Shown one piece after another: positions 29,111 to 35,255 of a stretch of DNA of 64,000 nucleotides; the stretch's first letter is position 1; every line of letters starts with the position of its first letter. The translations under genes and the position numbers were made by a program. Source of the DNA: Neobacillus novalis NBRC 102450 (GTDB lineage: Bacteria > Bacillota > Bacilli > Bacillales > Cytobacillaceae); the NCBI RefSeq assembly GCF_001591805.1, contig NZ_BCVP01000009.1:186001-250000 (forward strand), read 5' to 3'. The notes below the pieces were generated by a model. That model saw only the letters and a program-made list of their open reading frames with translations. It made no database searches and was not told the DNA's origin.

Positions 29111-30019
29111 CTAACTTACAACGGCATGGTTTGTACTAGCTGGATAACAAGTCACCCCGTCTGTTGTAACAATTTTTCTAAATTCTTCTAAAAGTTCGTT
29201 GGTAACGGCTCCAGGTTTTCCGTCCTTAATCACGCGGTTGTCTACTTCAATAACAGCAATGACCTCAACTGCAGTTCCGGTTAAGAACACCTCATCAGCA
29301 ACGTATACATCATGTCGTGTAAACGGTGATTCTCGAACCTCATAGCCTTTGGCCCTAGCCACATCAATAATGGCGTTGCGGGTAATTCCTTCTAAAGCGC
29401 CTAAGTAAACAGGCGGGGTATAGATAACTCCATTTTTCACAATGAAGATATTGTCAGCTGAACCTTCTGTTACATAGCCTTGGTCGTTCAGCATCAGCGC
29501 TTCTTCAACCCCGGCTTGATTAGCTTCTAATTTAACTAAAATATTATTTAAATAATTTAGCGACTTAATCTGAGGGCTTAGAACATCTGGACGATTCCTG
29601 CGGCTTGCGACAGAGGCAATTTTGATGCCGCGCTCGTAAAACTCCTTCGGATACATTGTCAATTCTTCGGCAATTATGATGACATTTGGTATTGAGCAGG
29701 AAGAAGGGTCCAGGCCGAGATTCCCTTTACCGCGGGAAACAACGACACGAATATAGGCGCTATCCAGTTGATTTTTTCTGATTGTTTCCACAATTAATTG
29801 CGTCATTCCCTCCTGTGTGTATGGAATCTTCAGCATAATGGATTGTGCTGATTCAAATAGTCTTTTCAGGTGGGCATCGAGCCTAAAGACGTTTCCGCTG
29901 TAGACGCGAATACCTTCAAACACGCCATCACCATATAAAAAACCATGATCATAAACTGATACAACAGCATCCTCTTTCTTGACGAACGCGCCGCCAAGGA
30001 AAATCCATTGACTTCCCAA
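29111..30019 (-). CDS. ilvE: Branched-chain amino acid aminotransferase
   Basis: A 302-residue fold-type IV PLP enzyme that makes valine, leucine and isoleucine from their 2-oxo acids. [18 protein letters not shown], the PLP-lysine block [12 protein letters not shown] (Lys about residue 152) and [11 protein letters not shown] are family marks. TTG at 30019 is chosen because AAGAGGAG lies eight bases upstream. The GTG three codons before it overlaps that site. It is the first gene of the ilvE-ilvD unit. Confidence 0.95.
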   Translation of the reverse strand: MGSQWIFLGGAFVKKEDAVVSVYDHGFLYGDGVFEGIRVYSGNVFRLDAHLKRLFESAQSIMLKIPYTQEGMTQLIVETIRKNQLDSAYIRVVVSRGKGNLGLDPSSCSIPNVIIIAEELTMYPKEFYERGIKIASVASRRNRPDVLSPQIKSLNYLNNILVKLEANQAGVEEALMLNDQGYVTEGSADNIFIVKNGVIYTPPVYLGALEGITRNAIIDVARAKGYEVRESPFTRHDVYVADEVFLTGTAVEVIAVIEVDNRVIKDGKPGAVTNELLEEFRKIVTTDGVTCYPASTNHAVVS

Positions 30020-30139
30020 CCTAACCACTCCTCTTTAATGGTAAACCGCTTTAAATGATTAAACCTAAATTTTAAAAAGAATTGCCTTGCCTCATCCCGC
30101 GTAAAATGGGGTGACGAACGAAGACAGTGTTTACTTATT

Positions 30140-30160
30140 GATGATTATTTTCGATAATCA
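30140..30160. promoter_or_regulatory. 21-bp palindrome in the ilvE leader
   Basis: ATGATTAT and ATAATCAT are perfect arms around TTTCG. It lies about 20-40 bases after the predicted ilvE transcription start, so it could be an operator or a small leader hairpin. Confidence 0.4.
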
Positions 30161-30186
30161 TACAACCAATTGAAGACATGGTCAAG

Positions 30187-30215
30187 GTTAAAATCAGATA
30201 ATTCAAATTAGTCAA
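30187..30215 (-). promoter_or_regulatory. Probable promoter of ilvE-ilvD
   Basis: On the minus strand TTGACT (30210-30215), a 17-base spacer and TTTAAC (30187-30192). It gives a leader of about 160 bases before ilvE. Confidence 0.5.
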
Positions 30216-30287
30216 AATAATTGATAGCGTTTTCATTCCTGACATCATAAGGTTAAGAGGGCAAAAAAAATTTTTATATTTTATTAA

Positions 30288-30302
30288 AATATTCAGGAAA
30301 TC
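30288..30302. promoter_or_regulatory. Candidate CodY box upstream of ilvE
   Basis: AATATTCAGGAAATC matches the CodY consensus AATTTTCWGAAAATT at 12 of 15 positions. CodY represses BCAA genes in Bacillus, so the place is reasonable. The site is 75 or more bases upstream of the promoter, and such matches are common in AT-rich DNA. Confidence 0.25.
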
Positions 30303-30308
30303 AGCAAT

Positions 30309-30339
30309 AAAAAAACCTCACACTTGAAAAAAGGTGAGG
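30309..30339 (-). terminator. Terminator of tnrA
   Basis: On the minus strand CCTCAC and GTGAGG form a stem followed by TTTTTTTATT. It lies 31 bases beyond the tnrA stop. Confidence 0.75.
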
Positions 30340-30369
30340 ATGAATCATTTATTTCGTACAGCAATAAAA

Positions 30370-30696
30370 TTACTGTTTCCTTATCCCAAATTGGGCATTA
30401 AGCTGTCCCTGAATCATTTTTCTGCGAACTTCCTCTTGGTTTTGTTTCTTTTGTTCACGCTGCATTTCTTTTCTAATCTCATGTGTTTGAATCCCGTCTT
30501 CAATTTTATTAGCAATCTCCATCAATAATTCAATATCAGAAAACGAAAATTTACGACTTCCTCCGGCTGACCTTTCAGGGAAAATCAGTTTCCGTTCTTC
30601 ATAATATCTGATTTGTCTTTCAGATAAACCTGTTAGTTCCCTGACAATCCCAATTGTAATCACCTTCTTATCTTTAAAAGACAAATCTTTTCCCAT
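30370..30696 (-). CDS. tnrA: Nitrogen regulator TnrA (MerR family)
   Basis: A 108-residue MerR-type regulator. [34 protein letters not shown] is the DNA-binding domain shared by GlnR and TnrA. The short C-terminus [15 protein letters not shown] matches the TnrA tail that binds feedback-inhibited glutamine synthetase, so TnrA is favoured over GlnR. TnrA activates nitrogen-scavenging genes and represses glutamate-synthesis and, in B. subtilis, ilv-leu genes under nitrogen limitation. ATG at 30696 has GGGGAG six bases upstream. No glnA is adjacent, again unlike glnR. Confidence 0.9.
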   Translation of the reverse strand: MGKDLSFKDKKVITIGIVRELTGLSERQIRYYEERKLIFPERSAGGSRKFSFSDIELLMEIANKIEDGIQTHEIRKEMQREQKKQNQEEVRRKMIQGQLNAQFGIRKQ

Positions 30697-30727
30697 GTTA
30701 GGCTCCCCACTCACACTTGTTTACTGT

Positions 30728-30778
30728 AGTATATTAAAAAAATTCAATTTAACAACTACCGTGTTAGATTTTCTAACA
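30728..30778 (-). promoter_or_regulatory. tnrA promoter with upstream TnrA/GlnR box
   Basis: TGTTAGATTTTCTAACA (30762-30778) is an exact match to the TnrA/GlnR consensus TGTNA-N7-TNACA and is fully palindromic. On the minus strand TTGTTA (30750-30755) and TATACT (30728-30733) are 16 bases apart. The box is centred about 49 bases before the predicted start site, the known position for TnrA activation, so autoactivation is likely. Confidence 0.8.
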
Positions 30779-30802
30779 TGGGATTTTAAGCTGGAGAATA
30801 AA

Positions 30803-30843
30803 AGAATAAAAAAGCCCCATTCACATTAATGCGTGAATGGGGC
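30803..30843 (-). terminator. Terminator on the minus strand, upstream of tnrA
   Basis: GCCCCATTCAC and GTGAATGGGGC form an 11-bp stem; on the minus strand it is followed by TTTTTTATTC. It ends a minus-strand transcript that comes from above 30850, where only a very short frame is seen. Confidence 0.8.
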
Positions 30844-30859
30844 CAAATTCTAAATGTCT

Positions 30860-30964
30860 TTATTGTCGGTCTTGAGCGTAATCTTGTCTATCATCTTGAG
30901 GAAATCTTAAACCAATATAGTACCCAAAATTTTGAAAAGAATGCCTTGATGATTGAATAGGCAA
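30860..30964 (-). CDS. Possible 34-residue peptide or 3' gene remnant
   Basis: The frame ends FQNFGYYIGLRFPQDDRQ then DYAQDRQ, and its stop lies only 17 bases before a strong minus-strand terminator. The end thus looks like a true gene end. The first possible start is TTG at 30964, with no ribosome site and a stop two codons before it. It may be the tail of a gene whose 5' part is lost. Confidence 0.3.
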   Translation of the reverse strand: MPIQSSRHSFQNFGYYIGLRFPQDDRQDYAQDRQ

Positions 30965-30999
30965 AAATCACTAAGTTGTAAATAAAAAGGGAGAATGTT

Positions 31000-31068
31000 T
31001 TGGACAAGTTCAACGTAGGATGGTACAAAGAAGGTTTTTTCCTGAGTTCTATTACAATAACCTTTTAA
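31000..31068 (+). CDS. Possible 22-residue leader peptide before the amino-acid ABC importer
   Basis: TTG at 31000 follows AAGGGAG by six bases and opens a frame reading MDKFNVGWYKEGFFLSSITITF. It ends 39 bases before the binding-protein gene. The ribosome site is good, but there is no other support, and no attenuator hairpin was seen after it. Confidence 0.25.
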   Translation: MDKFNVGWYKEGFFLSSITITF

Positions 31069-31107
31069 CATAAGAAAATAATAATTAAAAACAATGGAGG
31101 TCAAGAA

Positions 31108-31911
31108 ATGAAGAAATTAAAAATGGTCACAACCGTTTTGCTTGTTTCGCTATCACTTATTCTATCAGCCTGCGGAACAAGTAAAACAGGTGGGGATGGT
31201 GGAAAGAAGACATTGAGGGTGGTAACAGATGCTGCCTATGCACCGTTTGAATACCAGGATAAAGGAGAAGTTGTCGGTTTTGATATTGATTTCGTCAAGG
31301 CAGTAGCTAAGGAAGCCGGTTACCCGGTCAAGGTTGAACACGTCGGATGGGATCCAGTTTTTATTGAAATTGAAGGAAAAACAGCCGATATTGGCGTTTC
31401 TTCGATTACCATCACACCCAAACGAATACAAACCTATGATTTTACCGTTCCGTACTTTTTATCTAAAAATGAAATCCTAGTACCAAAAGGCAGTCCAATT
31501 AAGAGTGCCAAAGATTTGGAAGGCAAAAAGATTGCCGTTCAAAATGGTACGACAGGTCAGGAAGCTGTTGAAAAACTATTTGGTGAAAATAACGATAAGC
31601 TTAAAAAATTCGACAATAACAATCTAGCCATCCTTGAGTTGAAGAAAGGCGGCGTGGATGCCGTTGTGGCGGATAATACAGTTATTGAGACCTATGTAAA
31701 AAATAATCCGAAAGACGATTTCGTTTTCATTGAAGACGATGGTACGTTTGAAAAGGAATTCTATGGCCTTTTGTTGCCGAAGGGAAGCAAGCTGAAGGCA
31801 GAATTAGATAAGGCTGTGAACAAACTGTTAGATAATGGCACGTATGAAAAGCTTTATGAGAAATGGTTCAAAATCAAGCCTGATATAAAAATATTAAAAG
31901 AGCAGCAATAG
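31108..31911 (+). CDS. Amino-acid ABC transporter, substrate-binding lipoprotein
   Basis: A 267-residue lipoprotein: signal peptide with lipobox LSAC, then a periplasmic-binding-type domain of family 3 (TLRVVTDAAYAPFEYQDKG, ADIGVSSITITPKRIQTYDFTVPY). It captures a polar amino acid outside the membrane. Similar bacillary proteins bind glutamine or arginine (GlnH, ArtP); I cannot choose. The start has GGAGG upstream. The permease and ATPase genes follow. A hairpin after this gene probably reduces downstream expression, which is common because the binding protein is needed in excess. Confidence 0.92.
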   Translation: MKKLKMVTTVLLVSLSLILSACGTSKTGGDGGKKTLRVVTDAAYAPFEYQDKGEVVGFDIDFVKAVAKEAGYPVKVEHVGWDPVFIEIEGKTADIGVSSITITPKRIQTYDFTVPYFLSKNEILVPKGSPIKSAKDLEGKKIAVQNGTTGQEAVEKLFGENNDKLKKFDNNNLAILELKKGGVDAVVADNTVIETYVKNNPKDDFVFIEDDGTFEKEFYGLLLPKGSKLKAELDKAVNKLLDNGTYEKLYEKWFKIKPDIKILKEQQ

Positions 31912-31917
31912 CGGATG

Positions 31918-31958
31918 AAATTGCGTAACTAGTTTTTCCAAGCAGTTACGCAATTTTT
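31918..31958 (+). terminator. Intra-operon hairpin after the binding-protein gene
   Basis: AAATTGCGTAACT and AGTTACGCAATTTTT form a 13-bp stem with a T-run. It lies seven bases after the binding-protein stop and should act as a partial terminator. Confidence 0.75.
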
Positions 31959-32019
31959 GATTAGTTTAGGAGCTAACACATTAAAAGCAAATTTCCACAA
32001 ATGGCAGGGGGATCGATAG

Positions 32020-32676
32020 ATGGATTTTCGTTGGGATCTTATTGTAGAATACGCTCCTCTATTTCTAAAGGGAACGTTATTAACCATTGGCCTTTCCATT
32101 GCGGGTATTTTGATCGGAACAGTACTCGGATTATTTATCGGTTTAGGAAAAATGATGCGAAAAAAGCTGTGGGCTCTGCCTTTTAAATGGTATATCAATT
32201 TTTTTCGCGGGACTCCCTTTATGGTGCAAATCTTATTAATTCATTTTGCGGTTGTACCAGCATTTTTAGATACAACAAATGCGATATTGGCAGCGATATT
32301 AGCTCTTTCGTTAAACTCGGCAGCCTATGTTTCAGAAATTTTCCGCGCCGGGATTCAATCGATCAATAGGGGGCAGATGGAGGCGGCGCGATCGCTCGGC
32401 ATGACACATGGACAAGCCATGAAGTATGTCATTTTGCCACAGGCCTTTAAACGGATGATTCCGCCGCTTGGCAATGAGTTTATTGTTTTAATTAAAGATT
32501 CTTCACTTGCGGCGTTAATTGCCGCTCCGGAGCTAATGTATTGGGGCCGGGCGATGCAAGGTCAATATATGCGCGCTTGGGAGCCGTATCTTACAGCTAC
32601 GGTCATCTATCTTGTGTTAACTCTTTCGTTAAGCTCTCTTTTATCTCTACTTGAAAGGAGGTTAGCCACCGAATGA
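32020..32676 (+). CDS. Amino-acid ABC transporter permease
   Basis: A 218-residue HisM/GlnP-type permease with five hydrophobic segments. The [18 protein letters not shown] block and the EAA loop ([22 protein letters not shown]) that contacts the ATPase are present. ATG start after GGGGG; it overlaps the ATPase gene by four bases. It forms the membrane channel of the polar amino-acid importer. Confidence 0.92.
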   Translation: MDFRWDLIVEYAPLFLKGTLLTIGLSIAGILIGTVLGLFIGLGKMMRKKLWALPFKWYINFFRGTPFMVQILLIHFAVVPAFLDTTNAILAAILALSLNSAAYVSEIFRAGIQSINRGQMEAARSLGMTHGQAMKYVILPQAFKRMIPPLGNEFIVLIKDSSLAALIAAPELMYWGRAMQGQYMRAWEPYLTATVIYLVLTLSLSSLLSLLERRLATE

Positions 32677-33395
32677 TAGAAGTGAAAAGTTTAAAAAAAT
32701 CCTTTGGCACTAATGAAGTTCTCAAGGAAATCAATGTGACCGTCAAGCCCCAAGAGGTAGTTGTTGTGATTGGACCTTCCGGCTCAGGTAAATCGACGTT
32801 TCTTCGCTGTATCAATATGCTAGAAACGATTACCGATGGTCATGTCTTTATTGAAGGGACAGATTTGACAGATAAAAAAACAGACATTAATAAGTTGCGG
32901 ACTGAGGTCGGGATGGTTTTTCAGCAATTTAATCTATTTCCCCATAAAAAGGTGATTGAAAATATTATGCTTGCACCGATGAAAGTAAGGAAAGTTTCTG
33001 CAGAAAAAGCGAGGGTGAAAGGATTAGGGCTTTTAAGAAAAGTAGGCTTAGTGGATAAAGCAGAGGCCTACCCAGATTCTTTATCCGGCGGGCAAAAGCA
33101 GCGGGTGGCGATTGCGAGAGCACTGGCAATGGAACCTAACATCATGCTGTTCGATGAACCAACATCAGCTCTCGACCCGGAAATGGTCGGTGAAGTGCTG
33201 GAAGTAATGAAGCAGCTGGCCAAAGATGGGATGACAATGGTAGTTGTGACGCATGAAATGGGCTTTGCCAAAGAGGTGGGCGACCGCGTTCTCTTCATGG
33301 ACGGCGGCCTGATTGTCGAAGAAAATACCCCGAAGGAATTATTTGATAATCCTCAAGAGGAACGGACGAAGGCATTTTTGAGTAAGATTTTATAA
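32673..33395 (+). CDS. Amino-acid ABC transporter ATP-binding protein
   Basis: A 240-residue GlnQ/ArtR-type ATPase. Walker [10 protein letters not shown], signature LSGGQKQR, Walker [12 protein letters not shown] and the switch His in [10 protein letters not shown] are all intact. It powers the importer. ATG overlaps the permease stop. The operon ends at a terminator 54 bases downstream. Confidence 0.94.
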   Translation: MIEVKSLKKSFGTNEVLKEINVTVKPQEVVVVIGPSGSGKSTFLRCINMLETITDGHVFIEGTDLTDKKTDINKLRTEVGMVFQQFNLFPHKKVIENIMLAPMKVRKVSAEKARVKGLGLLRKVGLVDKAEAYPDSLSGGQKQRVAIARALAMEPNIMLFDEPTSALDPEMVGEVLEVMKQLAKDGMTMVVVTHEMGFAKEVGDRVLFMDGGLIVEENTPKELFDNPQEERTKAFLSKIL

Positions 33396-33448
33396 AGCAT
33401 ATTTTGATTACTTAAGGGCTGACAGCAGTCCCTTATTTTGTTACGATG

Positions 33449-33476
33449 AGTGGGAATGTTTCCCACTAATTTTTTT
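33449..33476 (+). terminator. Terminator of the amino-acid importer operon
   Basis: AGTGGGAA and TTCCCACT pair across three bases and are followed by TTTTTTT. The downstream gene's ribosome site begins directly after it. Confidence 0.8.
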
Positions 33477-33489
33477 GGAGGCGATTTCT

Positions 33490-34113
33490 ATTAAAATACG
33501 GAATAAAGTGCCTAAATTTAATGAGCAAACACACATAGAATTACTGAACAGTGCCTGGATTCCGCTTAAAGAGCCAAAAACGCTTCCTTCAGCTATTATT
33601 CTTTCTGTTCCATTCATGTACCTCAATATGCTTATTACAATTGGAATTATCTATTTCTTTTCGGACTTTTCCTTAAATAACACTTTTTTTACAGGGGATG
33701 CAATCACGTTTACGATTCATCTAGATGTTATTATTGGCCTTATTATTGGGGTATTTCTGATGCTTATCATTCATGAGTTTTTTCATTTAATTTTCATACC
33801 CAATTTCATCCAATCAAAAGATACCTATATGGGGCTTACCTTTTTCGGCGGATATGTGCATACAGAGCAATCATTAACCAAGACAAGATTCTTGCTGATT
33901 TCAATTGCCCCTTTTGTGATTCTATCGGTTTTGGCCCCGCTCATTCTAGGTGTCTTTGGTCAATTAACAGGATCCATGGTGTTTTTCATTATCCTTAATT
34001 CAATGGGGGCCAGTGTTGATATACTAGGATTTATGCTCGTGCTAGTGCAGATTCCGAAAGAGGCAGTTATAAGAAATAACGGAACACGGACTTATTGGAA
34101 AGTGGAACGGTAA
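33490..34113 (+). CDS. DUF3267 putative zincin peptidase
   Basis: About 207 residues with four hydrophobic segments and HEFFH (near residue 95) inside the second or third, the zinc motif of DUF3267 membrane proteins. The function is unknown; they resemble site-2-type proteases. No normal start fits. GGAGG at 33477-33481 points to ATT at 33490, eight bases downstream, followed by AAA ATA. The TTG at 33475 overlaps the ribosome site, and the GTG at 33508 has only a poor one. ATT is therefore my choice but uncertain. Confidence 0.7.
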   Translation: MKIRNKVPKFNEQTHIELLNSAWIPLKEPKTLPSAIILSVPFMYLNMLITIGIIYFFSDFSLNNTFFTGDAITFTIHLDVIIGLIIGVFLMLIIHEFFHLIFIPNFIQSKDTYMGLTFFGGYVHTEQSLTKTRFLLISIAPFVILSVLAPLILGVFGQLTGSMVFFIILNSMGASVDILGFMLVLVQIPKEAVIRNNGTRTYWKVER

Positions 34114-34146
34114 GGCAACCAAGGTCATTCGAAGGAAAAACGTCGC

Positions 34147-34176
34147 CAACTGTCGGGAAAGCTTCGCCAACTGTCG
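34147..34176. repeat. Two CAACTGTCG copies 21 bp apart
   Basis: CAACTGTCG begins at 34147 and 34168, each preceded by CGC. Core, flank and period match the five-copy array at 20582. Confidence 0.7.
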
Positions 34177-34210
34177 GATTAATCACTAATAATAAATAAA
34201 CGGAAGATAG

Positions 34211-34235
34211 AAAAAAAGATGACACAGCGTCATCT
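34211..34235 (-). terminator. Terminator overlapping the stop of the zinc-ribbon gene
   Basis: On the minus strand AGATGAC and GTCATCT pair around GCTG and are followed by TTTTTT. The first arm contains the stop codon. Confidence 0.7.
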
Positions 34236-34490
34236 CTTCCATCTTTCCAGTTTAGGAATACTTCTAGTAAACAAACCAGCAATAAACTTTGGCATCCCGA
34301 ATTCAACAATCTTCTGTTTCACTCTTTCCTTCATTTCCTCCATTGTGATATCGGGAAGAGTGAATTCTCCGTTCAAAAAACAGTGACTGCAATACTTGAT
34401 GCTTGTTGACCCGTCCTTTTCGGTTCCGCCTCCATGCTCGTCCTTTGCTAGAGGCATACCACAGCTTTGACAATTCTTATAGGCTGCCAT
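34230..34490 (-). CDS. Small zinc-ribbon protein
   Basis: An 86-residue protein. CQSCGMPLAKD at the start and YCSHCFLNGEF form a CxxC...CxxC zinc site of the putative zinc-ribbon-2 family. EEMKERVKQKIVEFGMPKF follows as an amphipathic helix. The role is unknown. The start ATG has GGAG eight bases upstream. It is 14 bases after the next minus-strand gene, so the two may be co-transcribed. Confidence 0.82.
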   Translation of the reverse strand: MAAYKNCQSCGMPLAKDEHGGGTEKDGSTSIKYCSHCFLNGEFTLPDITMEEMKERVKQKIVEFGMPKFIAGLFTRSIPKLERWKR

Positions 34491-34504
34491 TTTCTACACT
34501 CCAA

Positions 34505-35014
34505 TCAATTTTCAAAATCAAATACCTCAACAATTCGGTCTGCTCTTATCCGGTTTTGGCATAGCTTAAACACTTGGTCAAAAAAAGCCTCCACTTCCGA
34601 TGTTGCGGCCGGAAGCTTGATTTGCACCGTGGTTGAGCCAAACATTTGCTTAAAATATGCTTTTCGCTGATCGTTTTTTCCATCACGTTTAAATGGTTTG
34701 TACGACCAGACGATTTGCGGGACATCGTCAATTTCTTGGACTTGCCGGAGCTCTGCAACCGTCGTTTTTTTATCATGGGCGTAAATCACTAAATAATAAA
34801 TGTCATTACGGTGCCAATCAATAAATACAAAGTAATAGCCGGTTTCCGTTGCTGGCCGGGTCACCTCGTAAGCTGCTAACGTTTTCTTCCCATTTGTCCA
34901 TTGGTGAAACTTTGGAAGAGTTCCGCTAACTGTTTCTAATTTGTTTATCTCATAGGCAGCGGGAGTTGAATTTTCGATGAAATTGGCTAAAAAAAGTGCT
35001 TGTTCCTGTTCCAA
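34505..35014 (-). CDS. Conserved hypothetical protein
   Basis: A 169-residue soluble protein with mixed alpha/beta composition: GYYFVFIDWHRNDIYYLVIYAHDKKTTVAELR in the middle and VEAFFDQVFKLCQNRI near the end. I do not recognise the family. The TTG start has AAAGGAG nine bases upstream, and the frame is clean, so it is very likely real. It is transcribed toward the zinc-ribbon gene, probably as one unit. Confidence 0.7.
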   Translation of the reverse strand: MEQEQALFLANFIENSTPAAYEINKLETVSGTLPKFHQWTNGKKTLAAYEVTRPATETGYYFVFIDWHRNDIYYLVIYAHDKKTTVAELRQVQEIDDVPQIVWSYKPFKRDGKNDQRKAYFKQMFGSTTVQIKLPAATSEVEAFFDQVFKLCQNRIRADRIVEVFDFEN

Positions 35015-35255
35015 GGTTAATTTCTCCTTTAGGTCTTTGTCTTAATTATAACCTGAAGAACACTCTATAGATACTAGCCCGAAAGTTTTAATTTGTCTCC
35101 AAAATGAAATACAACTGACATCGTTTTAAAAAAATCCTTTGGTAGAATCGTACTAATTGAGACTTATATTCTACATATGCGTCGAATAGTATAGGGAATA
35201 ATTATGCCTCTTTTCCATATGAATGACAGAGAGTGTTGTAATTGGAGGGAAAGAT

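Noticed and set aside
30907-31104. 65-codon minus-strand frame opposite the leader of the amino-acid importer
   Set aside because: No ribosome site and no coding character; the shorter frame at 30860 in another phase fits better with the terminator.
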